A stretch of DNA of 64,000 nt from Planococcus maitriensis (GCF_003289925.1 NZ_QLZQ01000006.1:62001-126000), one strand, 5' to 3'; counted from the stretch's first letter, positions 47,360 through 56,795 are shown. Numbers and translations: made by a program. The notes: generated by a model from the letters alone, not told the origin.

Positions 47360-49339
47360 TTACAGTCGCTTCATCCACCCGGCAATCTCCTCCAAGCGCG
47401 CAAAACGCAAATTCGGTTTGCCGGTGCGTGACAGATTATGGTCTGCTTCCGGGAAACGGACGAACTCCGTTTCCTTATGCATGCTCTTCAAGGTGATGAA
47501 CAATTGCTCCGCTTGTTCGACCGGGCAGCGATGGTCGTTTTCCGAATGCAAAATGAGCAGCGGCGTGTGGATGTCTTTCGCATATTTCAGCGGGGAATGC
47601 TCCCACAGCTTATCGACATTGTCCATGGTTGCCCCGTGCTGCCATTCACTGAAATAATAGCCAATGTCCGAAACGCCGGAAAAGGAAATCCAATTGCAGA
47701 TCGAACGCTGGGTTACAGCCGCTTTGAAGCGGTCCGTATGCGAAACGATCCAGTTGGTCATGAACCCGCCATAGCTGCCGCCGGTCACGCCAAGCCGCCC
47801 TTTATCCACCCACCCGTTTTCTGCAAGAACATGGTCGAGCGCGCCCATGATGTCGCGGTAGTCCCCGCCGCCGTAATCGCCGCGCACGGCATCGACAAAA
47901 CCTTGGCCGTAACCGTGGCTGCCGCGCGGATTGACATACAGGACGCCATAGCCATTGGCTGCAAGCACCTGCATTTCATGAACGAATGTATTGGCATACA
48001 TCGCATGCGGCCCGCCGTGGATATTGACGACCAGCGGGTATTTTCCGCCCGGCTCGAATCCACGGGGCTTCATGAGCCAGCCATGTACTTCAAAACCATC
48101 TTCCGTTGTATGCGAAACGATTTCCGGTGCAATCAATTCCGTTTGTTCAAGGTAACTTGAATTACAGGAAGTCAACGCCTCACGTTCTCCTGTGGAAATG
48201 GCAAGTTTGTAGAGCTCACCGGGAGACACCGGGTCGCTGATGGCGGCAAGCGCAAAGTTGCCGTCTCTGGCAATGTCGTAGCCGTAGACATGCTCATCTT
48301 CCGGAGAAGCGGGATACACGGCGCCTTCAAGCGAAGCGAAATACAGGCGCACATCGCCTTCTGTAGACACTTGGAAGTACAAATGGCCATCTTTCGTCCA
48401 GATGACACCTGGCGCCTGCGCGCCTTGCTGATGGTCGGCAACCACGTAATCGCCGATTGGGGCATCTATGCCTTCTGTCAGGCATTGCGTCGTTTGATGT
48501 GCCACTTCATAAACATACAGTTCGGCGTGCGTGGCGTTTTCGTAGGCGCGTGAATGCCCGACAAACGCCACGCGTGCGTCGTCAAAGGAAAACGCGGCAT
48601 TCCCGTAATATCCGTCTTGTTCGATGATGGCCGTTTCTTCCCCTGTTTCCAGATCGCGCAGGTAGAGCGACTGGCGGAAAACGAAATCCTGGTTTTCTTC
48701 TTTGGCCGATCCATACACCAGTTTCATGCCATCGTGGGAAATCGCTTCCAAGCCGCAGTGATAAGGCTCTTCCGTCAACTGCTCCACTTTCCCTGTTTCC
48801 AGGTCCACAAATCCGATCTGGCGGTGGCAGTCCTGCTTGACCAGCCCGTTACCGTCCATTTTGTATTTCATGATCGCCGTGCGGTAGGGTTCAGGCTTTT
48901 TCTTGTCGCCCTCTTTTTCCGGTTCTTGATCGGTGAAGGTTTTTCCGTCCTGCACCAGCGCGTTGACCCAGATTTTCTTATTGCAGGGAGACCAGCGGAA
49001 ACTGCTTACCCCTTTTTCGAAATCGGTCACAGCGCGTGCTTCCCCGCCGCCTGACGGAAGGACGTATAATTGATTCTTGTCGTTGCGGTCGGATAAAAAT
49101 GCGATGTGGCGTCCATCTGCTGACCAAGCCGGCTGGCTATTGCGGCTTTTGCCATAAGTCCAGGGAGCTGACTCACCGGTTTCCAGTGAAATATGGTATA
49201 GATGCGAATGATATGTATTTTCCTCTTCATCCATTTTCGTTTGGACAAATACCGCCCGTTTCCCGTCTGGTGAAATCTTCGGGTCAGTAACCGACACCAA
49301 TTCGAGTAAATCTTCTATTTCAACAGCTTTTTTTGACAC
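47360..49339 (-). CDS. S9-family prolyl oligopeptidase/acylaminoacyl-peptidase-type peptidase
   Basis: A 659-residue serine peptidase. The N-terminal part (about 1-400) is a seven-bladed WD40-like propeller (PKISPDGKRAVFVQTKMDE, WSADGRHIAFLSDRN, WSPCNKKIWVNAL units) that filters substrates by size. The C-terminal alpha/beta hydrolase has the nucleophile Ser522 in GGSYGGFM, the acid in SENDHRCPVEQ and the His in EADHNLSRTGKP. It resembles Bacillus YuxL. The start is GTG at 49339 with AGGAGG eight bases ahead. It degrades short peptides in the cytoplasm, most likely as a housekeeping peptidase. Confidence 0.92.
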   Translation of the reverse strand: MSKKAVEIEDLLELVSVTDPKISPDGKRAVFVQTKMDEEENTYHSHLYHISLETGESAPWTYGKSRNSQPAWSADGRHIAFLSDRNDKNQLYVLPSGGGEARAVTDFEKGVSSFRWSPCNKKIWVNALVQDGKTFTDQEPEKEGDKKKPEPYRTAIMKYKMDGNGLVKQDCHRQIGFVDLETGKVEQLTEEPYHCGLEAISHDGMKLVYGSAKEENQDFVFRQSLYLRDLETGEETAIIEQDGYYGNAAFSFDDARVAFVGHSRAYENATHAELYVYEVAHQTTQCLTEGIDAPIGDYVVADHQQGAQAPGVIWTKDGHLYFQVSTEGDVRLYFASLEGAVYPASPEDEHVYGYDIARDGNFALAAISDPVSPGELYKLAISTGEREALTSCNSSYLEQTELIAPEIVSHTTEDGFEVHGWLMKPRGFEPGGKYPLVVNIHGGPHAMYANTFVHEMQVLAANGYGVLYVNPRGSHGYGQGFVDAVRGDYGGGDYRDIMGALDHVLAENGWVDKGRLGVTGGSYGGFMTNWIVSHTDRFKAAVTQRSICNWISFSGVSDIGYYFSEWQHGATMDNVDKLWEHSPLKYAKDIHTPLLILHSENDHRCPVEQAEQLFITLKSMHKETEFVRFPEADHNLSRTGKPNLRFARLEEIAGWMKRL

Positions 49340-49465
49340 ACGCTCAGCCTCCTGACTAACTATTTCGTTTTTCGTAGTAGTTGCCCTTTTACTATATAGA
49401 TAATTATCTGTCTTTTCAATTGTAACTCTTTGGAAACTAGGCTGGTCCGCTTTCCTTTCTATCTA

Positions 49466-49502
49466 AATAAAACCGCTTCCCGCCGAAAGCGGAAAGCGGT
49501 TT
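49466..49502 (-). terminator. terminator of the acyl-CoA ligase gene
   Basis: AACCGCTTCC (49471-49480) pairs with GGAAAGCGGTT (about 49491-49501), one base bulged. Read leftward a T-rich tail follows near 49466-49470. Confidence 0.75.
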
Positions 49503-49506
49503 TTGT

Positions 49507-51060
49507 TTATTTCTTTACAGCCTGGTCTTTCAGCGAACGGCGCAGGATTTTACCCGTCGTGTTTTTTGGCAATTCATCGAGAATCTCCATATGGCGCGGC
49601 ACTTTGTATTTCGCCAAATGCTCAGCGCAATAAGCTTTCAGCTCATCGATGGAGACAGCATCTTCTTTCAACACAACATAAGCGTTGACCGATTCGCCAA
49701 AATCAGCATCGGGCAAACCGACAACTGCCGCTTCGACAATCGCCGGATGGGCGAATAGCACTTCTTCCACTTCGCGTGGATAGACATTATAGCCGCCGAC
49801 GATGATCATGTCTTTCTTGCGGTCAACGATGTAGAAATAGCCTTCCTCATCGACTTTCGCCAGATCTCCCGTGTAGAGCCAGCCGTCTTTGATCGCCGCC
49901 TGGGTTTCCTCTGGCATTTTGTAATAGCCTTTCATGACGTTCGGCCCGCGGACAATCAATTCGCCCACTTCCCCGACCGGCACTTCATCGCCGAGTTCAT
50001 TGACGACTTTGTTCTCGACATTGATGATCGACGTGCCGATCGACCCGGCCTTTCGTTCACGGTCGATCGGATTGAAACAAGTGACGGGCGACGCTTCGGA
50101 TAAACCGTAACCTTCGGAGATCCGCACATTGAATTTGTCTTCGAAGTTATGCAGCAATGCGACAGGCATCGCAGACCCGCCGGAAATCGCCAAGCGCACA
50201 GAAGCGAAATCGGCCGGATCCACATCCGGCAATTGATACATAAAGTTGAACATGGTCGGAACGCCTGCAAAGACCGTAGCTTGTGACGCTTTTGTCGCGG
50301 CGAATACGTCTTGCGGCGTGAAGCGCGGAACGAGGACGATGGTTGCCCCTTGCATCAATGGGGCATTGACGACGACCGTCAAGGCAAACACGTGGAACAC
50401 AGGTAGCGTCGCCACTACGCGGTCATCCGGCGTGATTTGAAGATACTCCGCGACGTCCCGGGCATTGGAATAGAGATTGCCGTGTGTCAGCATTGCGCCC
50501 TTCGGTTTTCCTGTCGTCCCGGATGTATAGAGAATGACGGCATTGTCATCCTGTGAAATGTCTGCTGTTCCGCCAAAAGCATCAGAAGCTGTAAGAAGCT
50601 GAGTGAACGAACGAACTTTTCCTTTGACTGCTTCCGGCAGTTGTGCCATTTTTTCAGCAGTCGATGGATCCGTCTCGCAAATGACGTATGTTTCCACTGC
50701 CGGCAAAGCCTGATGCGCTTTTTCCACAAGCGGCAGCAAAGCGTCGAGCGCTATGACTACTTTCGCGTCGCTATTATTGACGATGTAAGCGATTTCATCC
50801 GGGCTGTAGATTGGATTGACCGGAACAGCCGTAGCCCCCAGGCGCAAAGTGGCATATAGCGAAATGAGAAAATGCGGGGTGTTGCTTAAAAGAAATGCGA
50901 CATGGTCCCCTTTTTCCACGCCGAGTTCCTGCAATGCACCAGCGAATTTCGATACCGATTGATCAAATTCGCCGTAAGTCGTGTCTTTGCCCATGAACGT
51001 ATAGGCAACTCGTCCAGCTTCCTGTTGTGCAATTTCGTGAACACGTTCTCCCAAATTCAT
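49507..51060 (-). CDS. long-chain fatty-acid-CoA ligase (AMP-forming)
   Basis: A 517-residue acyl-adenylate enzyme that activates fatty acids to acyl-CoA for beta-oxidation. Motifs include the AMP-binding LYTSGTTGKPKGAMLTHGN, the ISEGYGLSEASPV block, the hinge motif GWLYTGDLAK and the end region KDMIIVGGYNVYPREVE followed by PKNTTGKILRR with the adenylation lysine. It looks like Bacillus LcfB. The promoter carries a perfect FadR operator, fitting induction by long-chain acyl-CoA. It is a single gene ended by a terminator; beta-oxidation genes other than the enoyl-CoA hydratase are not nearby. Confidence 0.95.
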   Translation of the reverse strand: MNLGERVHEIAQQEAGRVAYTFMGKDTTYGEFDQSVSKFAGALQELGVEKGDHVAFLLSNTPHFLISLYATLRLGATAVPVNPIYSPDEIAYIVNNSDAKVVIALDALLPLVEKAHQALPAVETYVICETDPSTAEKMAQLPEAVKGKVRSFTQLLTASDAFGGTADISQDDNAVILYTSGTTGKPKGAMLTHGNLYSNARDVAEYLQITPDDRVVATLPVFHVFALTVVVNAPLMQGATIVLVPRFTPQDVFAATKASQATVFAGVPTMFNFMYQLPDVDPADFASVRLAISGGSAMPVALLHNFEDKFNVRISEGYGLSEASPVTCFNPIDRERKAGSIGTSIINVENKVVNELGDEVPVGEVGELIVRGPNVMKGYYKMPEETQAAIKDGWLYTGDLAKVDEEGYFYIVDRKKDMIIVGGYNVYPREVEEVLFAHPAIVEAAVVGLPDADFGESVNAYVVLKEDAVSIDELKAYCAEHLAKYKVPRHMEILDELPKNTTGKILRRSLKDQAVKK

Positions 51061-51079
51061 TGAATATCCCTCTTTCTGT

Positions 51080-51097
51080 TGAATGAATACTCATTCA
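51080..51097 (-). promoter_or_regulatory. FadR (YsiA) operator of the acyl-CoA ligase gene
   Basis: TGAATGAATACTCATTCA matches the Bacillus FadR consensus TGAATGAMTANTCATTCA exactly. It lies directly downstream of the promoter, about +8 to +25, where a bound repressor would block transcription until acyl-CoA releases it. Confidence 0.9.
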
Positions 51098-51111
51098 TAT
51101 TTACTTTTTTC

Positions 51112-51140
51112 ATTATAAAATAAATCTTCAGACAATACAA
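51112..51140 (-). promoter_or_regulatory. SigA promoter of the acyl-CoA ligase gene
   Basis: Read leftward, TTGTAT (51140-51135) and TATAAT (51117-51112) are 17 bases apart. The start would be near 51105. Confidence 0.8.
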
Positions 51141-51161
51141 CTACCCAGTAAAATTCCCCAG

Positions 51162-51190
51162 TAAAAAGCCGCCGGAATTATCCGGCGGCT
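51162..51190 (-). terminator. terminator of the BceRSAB-type operon
   Basis: AGCCGCCGGA (51168-51177) pairs with TCCGGCGGCT (51181-51190). Read leftward the tail is TTTTTAC. It follows the permease stop directly. Confidence 0.9.
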
Positions 51191-51197
51191 CGTCAAC

Positions 51198-53135
51198 TCA
51201 ATACGCTTTCAAATGGGCGATATAACGCCAGCGGATCAGGAAGAAATAAAGGATCTGCATGAGCGTGAAACCGCCGAGCACAATCGCCATCTCGGATAAA
51301 ATCGACAGCTCCGCAAATTCATCCCAAACGACTTGAAGCGAGATGAACGCAAAAGCACTGTGAAGAAGCGCGAGCGCCCAAGGCAAGAAAAACAGCGGCA
51401 CAAGCTGGCGGTTGACGATTTTGCCTAGTTCGCGCTCCGTCATCCCGAGACGCACCATCAACTGGTACTGCCTGCGGTCGCGCTCGAGCCCGGTATATAA
51501 CTTGAAATAAATGAAGCTCCCGGCAGCCAGCAGGAACACCGCCGCTACCATCAAGCCGATGAACAATAACAGCGCGAAGGAGGATTTGAACCAGCGGTAT
51601 TCATATCCCGGATTCTCAAAATAATAATTGAGCCCGGCAAAATTCCCGCTGACCATCGCCTCGCTGATCGGGTAGCGGACGCTTTCGCCGATCGAAACAG
51701 TCTCGGTCCAATCCGGCACGTGGAAGGCATAATAGCGGAAATCCGAGGCGCCTTGCGGATAACCCATCAAAGGTTCATCGACTTCACCGAAATCTTCATT
51801 GTTCATGATGATCGTATTGGCATTCAAGGTATGCGCCGGAAACAGCACTTGCGGGTAGGTCTGGCCGATCGTCAACTCCACCCCGCTTTCCAGCAATTCC
51901 GTCTCCGCATAACTTTTTTGCAGTTCACGGAGCGATTCCTGTGAAAACGGCACGAACATCGCTTCGCCGGCTTGTAGCTTTGCCGGTTCATGGCCGAGCG
52001 CCACGGCGAGCCGGTTGAACTGGGATAAGGACATGATGTCGACGTCATTGCCGCTTGCACTCGATGTCTGCCGCTTCACTTCCAAGGGCACGAGCGTATA
52101 GGCAAGCTGCTCTTGTTCAAGTTCGCGCCTCAACTGGCCCAATTGCTGCTGTTCGAGTGTATTGCCTTCAAAAGAAACGTAAATCAAGCCGAGCGGGTTG
52201 CTTTGCCGGAACTCCGCTGTATAGGAAGTGAATGAGGCAAGCGTGCCGACCGTCAGGAAAGCGACCGTCGAGACAATGGTCACGATAAAGAACATTTGAG
52301 CGCTGTCTTTTAACTTGACCGCTGCTTCCGCAAGCGACACGAGTCGCGTTTTATGCCAATAGATACTGCGTCGCTTCTTATACAATTGAAGGAAGGTGTG
52401 GATCGAATGCGTAAAAAACAAATACGTGCCGATCGTCGCGAGTGGCGGGACGATGAACACCATGATGTAAACAGTCCGGTCGGAAACCGTCGCCGCCAGG
52501 AAATAAGCAATCCCAAGCAGCACCAACCCGAACGCGGATAAAGCCGGTGAATACGCCGCTTCCTCTTCGGTCTTCCAGAAGCCTTCCAGCAAATCGACGA
52601 CGCGTTTCGTACGGATAAAGGAGACGCTGATGATCGAGATGATGATGAACAAACTGGCGAATGCGCCGATGGTCAGCACAAACGGCTTCCACGAAAAATA
52701 CAGCGGCAATTCCTCCAACTGCATGATTTCGCGCCCGATCATGAAAAAGAATTTCGTGAACGCAAAACCGAAGACGATTCCTGCCGCTGTCGACAGGCCG
52801 CCGAGAATCATCGTCTCGAAAAACACCAATTTATTGAGTTGTTTCTTGCTCATCCCGAGGTGCATCAAGACACCGAATTCCTTTGTCCGTGCCTGCAAAA
52901 ACGCACTCAAGGAATAGAACAGGAAGAACAGCGTAAAAATATACAGCACGATTTCCGCGATGAACATTCCGCGCACAGCCAATACGCGGAACCCTTCTTC
53001 CTCGAATAAAGGATGGAAGATGAACATCGAATAAATGAAGAACACCATGACCGAAAAGACGCTGGCCAAGAGGAATGCTGCGTAGCTTCTCAAATTCCTG
53101 AAAACGTTACGGAAGGCGAGTTGGCGAAAGGTCAT
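51198..53135 (-). CDS. BceB-type ABC transporter permease
   Basis: A 645-residue FtsX-type permease with about ten membrane segments and a large extracellular domain (about residues 290-530), the plan of BceB/YvcS antimicrobial-peptide detoxifiers. The N-terminus MTFRQLAFRNVFRNLRSYAAFLLASVFSVMVFFIY is typical, seen here as RQLAFRNVFRNLRSY. GGGAGG lies eight bases before the ATG at 53135; a 38-residue upstream extension sits in the ATPase gene and is rejected. The gene overlaps the ATPase 3' end by 29 bases. It is expected to act both as a transporter and as the sensor input for the kinase upstream. Confidence 0.92.
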   Translation of the reverse strand: MTFRQLAFRNVFRNLRSYAAFLLASVFSVMVFFIYSMFIFHPLFEEEGFRVLAVRGMFIAEIVLYIFTLFFLFYSLSAFLQARTKEFGVLMHLGMSKKQLNKLVFFETMILGGLSTAAGIVFGFAFTKFFFMIGREIMQLEELPLYFSWKPFVLTIGAFASLFIIISIISVSFIRTKRVVDLLEGFWKTEEEAAYSPALSAFGLVLLGIAYFLAATVSDRTVYIMVFIVPPLATIGTYLFFTHSIHTFLQLYKKRRSIYWHKTRLVSLAEAAVKLKDSAQMFFIVTIVSTVAFLTVGTLASFTSYTAEFRQSNPLGLIYVSFEGNTLEQQQLGQLRRELEQEQLAYTLVPLEVKRQTSSASGNDVDIMSLSQFNRLAVALGHEPAKLQAGEAMFVPFSQESLRELQKSYAETELLESGVELTIGQTYPQVLFPAHTLNANTIIMNNEDFGEVDEPLMGYPQGASDFRYYAFHVPDWTETVSIGESVRYPISEAMVSGNFAGLNYYFENPGYEYRWFKSSFALLLFIGLMVAAVFLLAAGSFIYFKLYTGLERDRRQYQLMVRLGMTERELGKIVNRQLVPLFFLPWALALLHSAFAFISLQVVWDEFAELSILSEMAIVLGGFTLMQILYFFLIRWRYIAHLKAY

Positions 53136-53880
53136 TGACGGAGCCTCCCAATAGAGATAACACGTTGAGGATTTTTTGGTAGAAGGTTTGGCGGCGGTCA
53201 TCCCCGTAGATTTCATTGAAGAATTCGCCATCTTTGATGAACAGCACACGGTCGCAATAGCTCGCTGCGATCGGGTCGTGCGTCACCATGATGATCGTCG
53301 TCCCTTCCTCATGGCTCAAGCCGCTCAATAGCTCGAGCACATCCTTCGAGGCTTTCGAATCGAGATTGCCGGTCGGTTCGTCTGCGAGTATGAGCGCCGG
53401 GCGGTGGATGAGCGCGCGGCCGATCGCCGTGCGCTGCGCTTCCCCGCCGGATATTTCATTCGGCTTCTTATGGAGGAACGGCTGCAAATGAAGCCGAGCC
53501 GCCAATTCCTGGACGCGGCTCTCCATTTCCTTGACCGGCATGCCGTCGAGTGTCAGCGGCAGGACCAAGTTTTCTTCCACGGTCAGCATCTGCAGCAAAT
53601 TGAAATCCTGGAACACAAAGCCGAGCTGTCGGCGCCTGAACAGCGGCAACTCGTCTTTATCCAAAGAATGCGGATTGATGCCATTGATGAGGATGGTGCC
53701 AGAAGTCAATGAATCGATTGTTGAAATCAAGTTCAATAGCGTCGTCTTGCCGCTTCCGGAAGGGCCCATCACTGCGAGGAACTCCCCTTTTTCCACTTCG
53801 AAGCTCAATTGGTTCAGCGCACGATGTGTCACTTTTCCTTCATAGACTTTGGTCACTTCATCGATTTTCACTACTGTCAT
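53107..53880 (-). CDS. BceA-type ABC transporter ATP-binding protein
   Basis: A 257-residue ATPase of the MacB/BceA group. Walker A is GPSGSGKTTLLN, the Q-loop is FVFQDFNLL, the signature is ISGGEAQR (a variant of LSGGQ) and Walker B is LILADEPTGNLD; the H-loop is MVTHDP. A C-terminal extension after residue 225 is normal for the family. It overlaps the kinase gene by four bases and the permease by 29, so it is made with both. It pairs with the permease to drive bacitracin-like peptide handling in related systems. Confidence 0.93.
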   Translation of the reverse strand: MTVVKIDEVTKVYEGKVTHRALNQLSFEVEKGEFLAVMGPSGSGKTTLLNLISTIDSLTSGTILINGINPHSLDKDELPLFRRRQLGFVFQDFNLLQMLTVEENLVLPLTLDGMPVKEMESRVQELAARLHLQPFLHKKPNEISGGEAQRTAIGRALIHRPALILADEPTGNLDSKASKDVLELLSGLSHEEGTTIIMVTHDPIAASYCDRVLFIKDGEFFNEIYGDDRRQTFYQKILNVLSLLGGSVNDLSPTRLP

Positions 53881-54884
53881 GTTGATCCCCCTACATTCTG
53901 TTCCTGGTAAGGAAAGACGATCGATACGGTCGTCCCTTCTCCGGGCGATGACGTGATTTCCAGCTCATGCCCAAGCCGGTTGCACACTTCCTGGGCCAGA
54001 TACAGCCCCATCCCGGTCGATTCGCCGCTCAGGCGCCCATTCTCTCCCGTAAAGAAGGCTTTGGTGACGCGCGGCAAGTCCGATGGCGGGATCCCGATGC
54101 CTTCATCCTGCACCGACAACGTGATGGTGCCTTCTAGGCAGCTGGCACGGATGTACAGTTTCTTGTTTTCTTCGAACGTGTATTTCACTGCATTTGTCAG
54201 CAATTGGCCGATGATGAATTTCATCCATTTACGGTCTGTCGCTACTTGGTAGCGTTCATCAATGCCGATTTCTGGATAGACGCGGCGCGAGATGAACAAG
54301 CGCTTGTTTTCCGTGACCATTTCGGACACCATCCCGCGCAGCTGCACTTGCTCGATTTGCATATCCTGCTCGAATGTATCGAGGCGGGCGTTCATCAATA
54401 CAGTATCGAGCCCTGCACGCAAACGGTCCACCTCTTCTCGGATGCTTGCCTTATCCAATTCTTCCGGTTCCTGCAATAACAGGTGCATGACCGACAGCGG
54501 CGTCTTCATCTGGTGCACCCATTGATTGATGAATTGCAGATGCCGGGTCTGCCCCGCATAAAGCGACTGCACTTCATATTGATAAAGGCGGTACAATTTT
54601 TGCATATACAATTCCGTCTGCACCGTTTCCGGCGAACGCCCTTCCCGCTGCAAGGCATGTTCCATATTCGGGGGGGCGCTCAGCAAGCGCTCATAATAAC
54701 GGTAGCGCATCGCAAAACGGACACCGAGAAAACTTCCGAGCAGCAACAAGCTGATGATAAATGAATAGATGGCGGTATCCGTATTGCGGAATCCGTCAAG
54801 CCAGTAAAGCATGAGGATGAATCCGACGAGCAAGAGCTGGAAGACGATAAATGCGGCATGCTCACGCAAAAATAACCGCAGCAT
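53877..54884 (-). CDS. BceS-type intramembrane-sensing histidine kinase
   Basis: A 335-residue sensor kinase with two membrane helices joined by a very short outer loop (FIVFQLLLVGFILMLYW and AIYSFIISLLLLGSFLG), so it has no real extracellular sensor and must rely on the ABC permease for input. The phosphorylated His lies in WVHQMKTPLSVMH; the ATP site has FIIGQLLTNAVKY, VQDEGIGIPPSDL and GMGLYLAQEVC. GGGAGG lies near two adjacent ATGs (54887 and 54884); the second has better spacing and overlaps the regulator stop in TGATG. Earlier in-frame starts lie inside the regulator gene. Confidence 0.92.
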   Translation of the reverse strand: MLRLFLREHAAFIVFQLLLVGFILMLYWLDGFRNTDTAIYSFIISLLLLGSFLGVRFAMRYRYYERLLSAPPNMEHALQREGRSPETVQTELYMQKLYRLYQYEVQSLYAGQTRHLQFINQWVHQMKTPLSVMHLLLQEPEELDKASIREEVDRLRAGLDTVLMNARLDTFEQDMQIEQVQLRGMVSEMVTENKRLFISRRVYPEIGIDERYQVATDRKWMKFIIGQLLTNAVKYTFEENKKLYIRASCLEGTITLSVQDEGIGIPPSDLPRVTKAFFTGENGRLSGESTGMGLYLAQEVCNRLGHELEITSSPGEGTTVSIVFPYQEQNVGGST

Positions 54885-55588
54885 CATTGCTCCTCCCTGC
54901 CGAGGATCAGCCGGTAGCCGGCACCGCGCACCGTTTCGATGAAACTTTGGACGCTGTAATCCGTCAATTTCTTGCGCACCCGGGCCATATTGACATTCAA
55001 TGTGTTTTCGTCGACGAACGCCTGGTCGTCCCATAGTTCCTCGAGCAATTGTTCACGCGTCACCACTTTCGGGTACGCGGCAATCAACAGTTCCAAAATA
55101 GTGCTTTCTTTTTTCTGGAGCGGGATTTCCGTCTCCCGGCAATGCAATTCAAGCCGTTCCATATATAAAACGAGCCGCCCTGCACGAACCGTGCGCTCTT
55201 CTTGTTTCGGCGCATATTCCCCATAAGCCCTTCTTAAATGGCTTCTTATTTTTGCAAGGACGATTTCGTAATGGAAAGGTTTCGTAATGAAATCGTCGCC
55301 GCCGTTTTCAAGCGCAAATACCTGGTCCATTTCGCCTGACCTGGCGGAAATGAACAGGATCGGGCAAGTTGTCTGCTGCCTTAACTGCCGGCACCAGTAA
55401 TATCCATCATAAGAAGGCAAATTGATATCCAAAAGTATCAAATGGGGGTCGAAGGCAGCGAATTCCTCCAAAATACGGTCGAAGTCTTTCGCGGTTTCCA
55501 CTTGGTAATGATATTTTTGCAAGGTATCCGATAGTAGCGAAGCAATCTTCGCATCGTCCTCTACAATGAATATCCGCTGTTCACCCAT
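54884..55588 (-). CDS. BceR-type OmpR-family response regulator
   Basis: A 234-residue response regulator: a receiver domain (about 1-120) with acidic residues VEDD, phosphorylated Asp in LLDINLPSYDGY and the K in FITKPF, then an OmpR-type winged helix (about 135-230, including ESTILELLIAAYPKVVTREQLLEELWDDQ and VRKKLTDYSV). It is the first gene of the regulator-kinase-ATPase-permease operon, the arrangement of BceRSAB and YxdJKLM modules. The inducer in this organism is unknown. Confidence 0.94.
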   Translation of the reverse strand: MGEQRIFIVEDDAKIASLLSDTLQKYHYQVETAKDFDRILEEFAAFDPHLILLDINLPSYDGYYWCRQLRQQTTCPILFISARSGEMDQVFALENGGDDFITKPFHYEIVLAKIRSHLRRAYGEYAPKQEERTVRAGRLVLYMERLELHCRETEIPLQKKESTILELLIAAYPKVVTREQLLEELWDDQAFVDENTLNVNMARVRKKLTDYSVQSFIETVRGAGYRLILGREEQ

Positions 55589-55618
55589 ATTCCTTCCCCC
55601 TCCCGTTTCTTTCTATTC

Positions 55619-55648
55619 TAACAAAAGAGCCTGCTCGAAAGCAGGCTC
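55619..55648 (-). terminator. terminator of lplJ
   Basis: GAGCCTGCT (55627-55635) pairs exactly with AGCAGGCTC (55640-55648) around CGAA. Read leftward the tail is TTTTGTT. It also bounds the start of the regulator gene's operon. Confidence 0.88.
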
Positions 55649-55659
55649 CGCAAAAAATC

Positions 55660-56652
55660 TTAATAAATCAACTTAAGGAAATCTTCTGTCGTGATTCCGC
55701 CGAGCAATTTCGGGATGTCAATCCCTTCAATCGCTTCAGCGAGCGCAGCGCGTTCGTATTTCACGCCAGTGATTGCCTGTTCGATTTCCGCTACATCGCC
55801 AACACCGAAAAAGTCGCCATAAATATGCGCTTCCTGCACAATCCCTTTTTCCACTTGCAGGCGGACATCGATGCCCCCTACCGGGAAGCGATGGGAATGC
55901 TTAATGTTGAATTTCGGCGATTTGCCATAGTTCCACTCCCAGTTAGCGTAGCGTTCTTTCGACAATTCGTGGATATTGCCCCAATCTTCGTCCGTCAGTT
56001 CCCAGAAGCGGACATTTTCCTGGCCTTCAAAAATCGAATGAAGCAAAGCTTCGCGGAATTGTTCGACTGACATGTCCTGGTCAAGGAATTCCGAAATGTT
56101 CGCCACGCGGCTGCGAATCGATTTGATGCCTTTCGACTCGATCTTTTCCTTGCTGACCTTCAGAGCCGAGACGACTTCATCCATTTTCGTATCGAATAGC
56201 AGCGTGCCATGGCTATACATACGGCCTCTTGTCGCAAATTGGGCGTTGCCTGAAATCTTGCGCCCTTCAGCGAGAAGGTCGTTGCGACCCGAAAGCTCAG
56301 CATTGACACCCATATCCTGCAAAGCTTTGACGACCGGTTCCGTGAACTTGCGGAAATCACGGAAGCTATTGCCGTCGTCTTTCGTGATGAAGCTGAAGTT
56401 CAAGTTGCCGTGGTCATGATAGACGGCCCCGCCGCCTGAAAGCCGGCGCACGACGTGAATGCCGTTCGAATCGACGTAATCGGTATTGATTTCTTCTGCC
56501 GTGTTCTGGTTTTTGCCGATGATGATGGAAGGTTCATTGATATAGAACAGCAGGAACGGATTCTGCTCGACATCCATCGTTTTCAATAAATACTCCTCGA
56601 TAGCGAGGTTGATGCGCGGATCTGTAATGCCTTTATTATCTACGAAATACAT
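55660..56652 (-). CDS. lplJ: lipoate-protein ligase LplJ
   Basis: LplJ attaches scavenged lipoate, via lipoyl-AMP, to the glycine cleavage H protein or oxoacid dehydrogenase E2 subunits. The 330-residue protein has an LplA catalytic domain with RRLSGGGAVYHDHGNLNFSFI, read as RRLSGGGAVYHD, the catalytic Lys in GRKISGNAQ and SHGTLLFD, then the C-terminal accessory domain (about 250-330). It matches Bacillus LplJ (YhfJ). It diverges from the tiny yhfH gene; the same neighbourhood (yhfH, hemEHY nearby) is seen in Bacillus. Confidence 0.96.
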   Translation of the reverse strand: MYFVDNKGITDPRINLAIEEYLLKTMDVEQNPFLLFYINEPSIIIGKNQNTAEEINTDYVDSNGIHVVRRLSGGGAVYHDHGNLNFSFITKDDGNSFRDFRKFTEPVVKALQDMGVNAELSGRNDLLAEGRKISGNAQFATRGRMYSHGTLLFDTKMDEVVSALKVSKEKIESKGIKSIRSRVANISEFLDQDMSVEQFREALLHSIFEGQENVRFWELTDEDWGNIHELSKERYANWEWNYGKSPKFNIKHSHRFPVGGIDVRLQVEKGIVQEAHIYGDFFGVGDVAEIEQAITGVKYERAALAEAIEGIDIPKLLGGITTEDFLKLIY

Positions 56653-56795
56653 GGTCTCTCTCCTTTTTTACTGTTGACTGTCTTTATTTTAACGGAATTT
56701 TTAAAAATAATCACGGTTGAGGGTTGACGGAATGAAACTGTTATAATACACTGTGTTTATCACTTACAGTACTATAACAAAAGGAGCTGGTAGAA

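Noticed and set aside
47438-48160. 240-codon rightward frame opposite the S9 peptidase
   Set aside because: Shadow of the peptidase catalytic domain.
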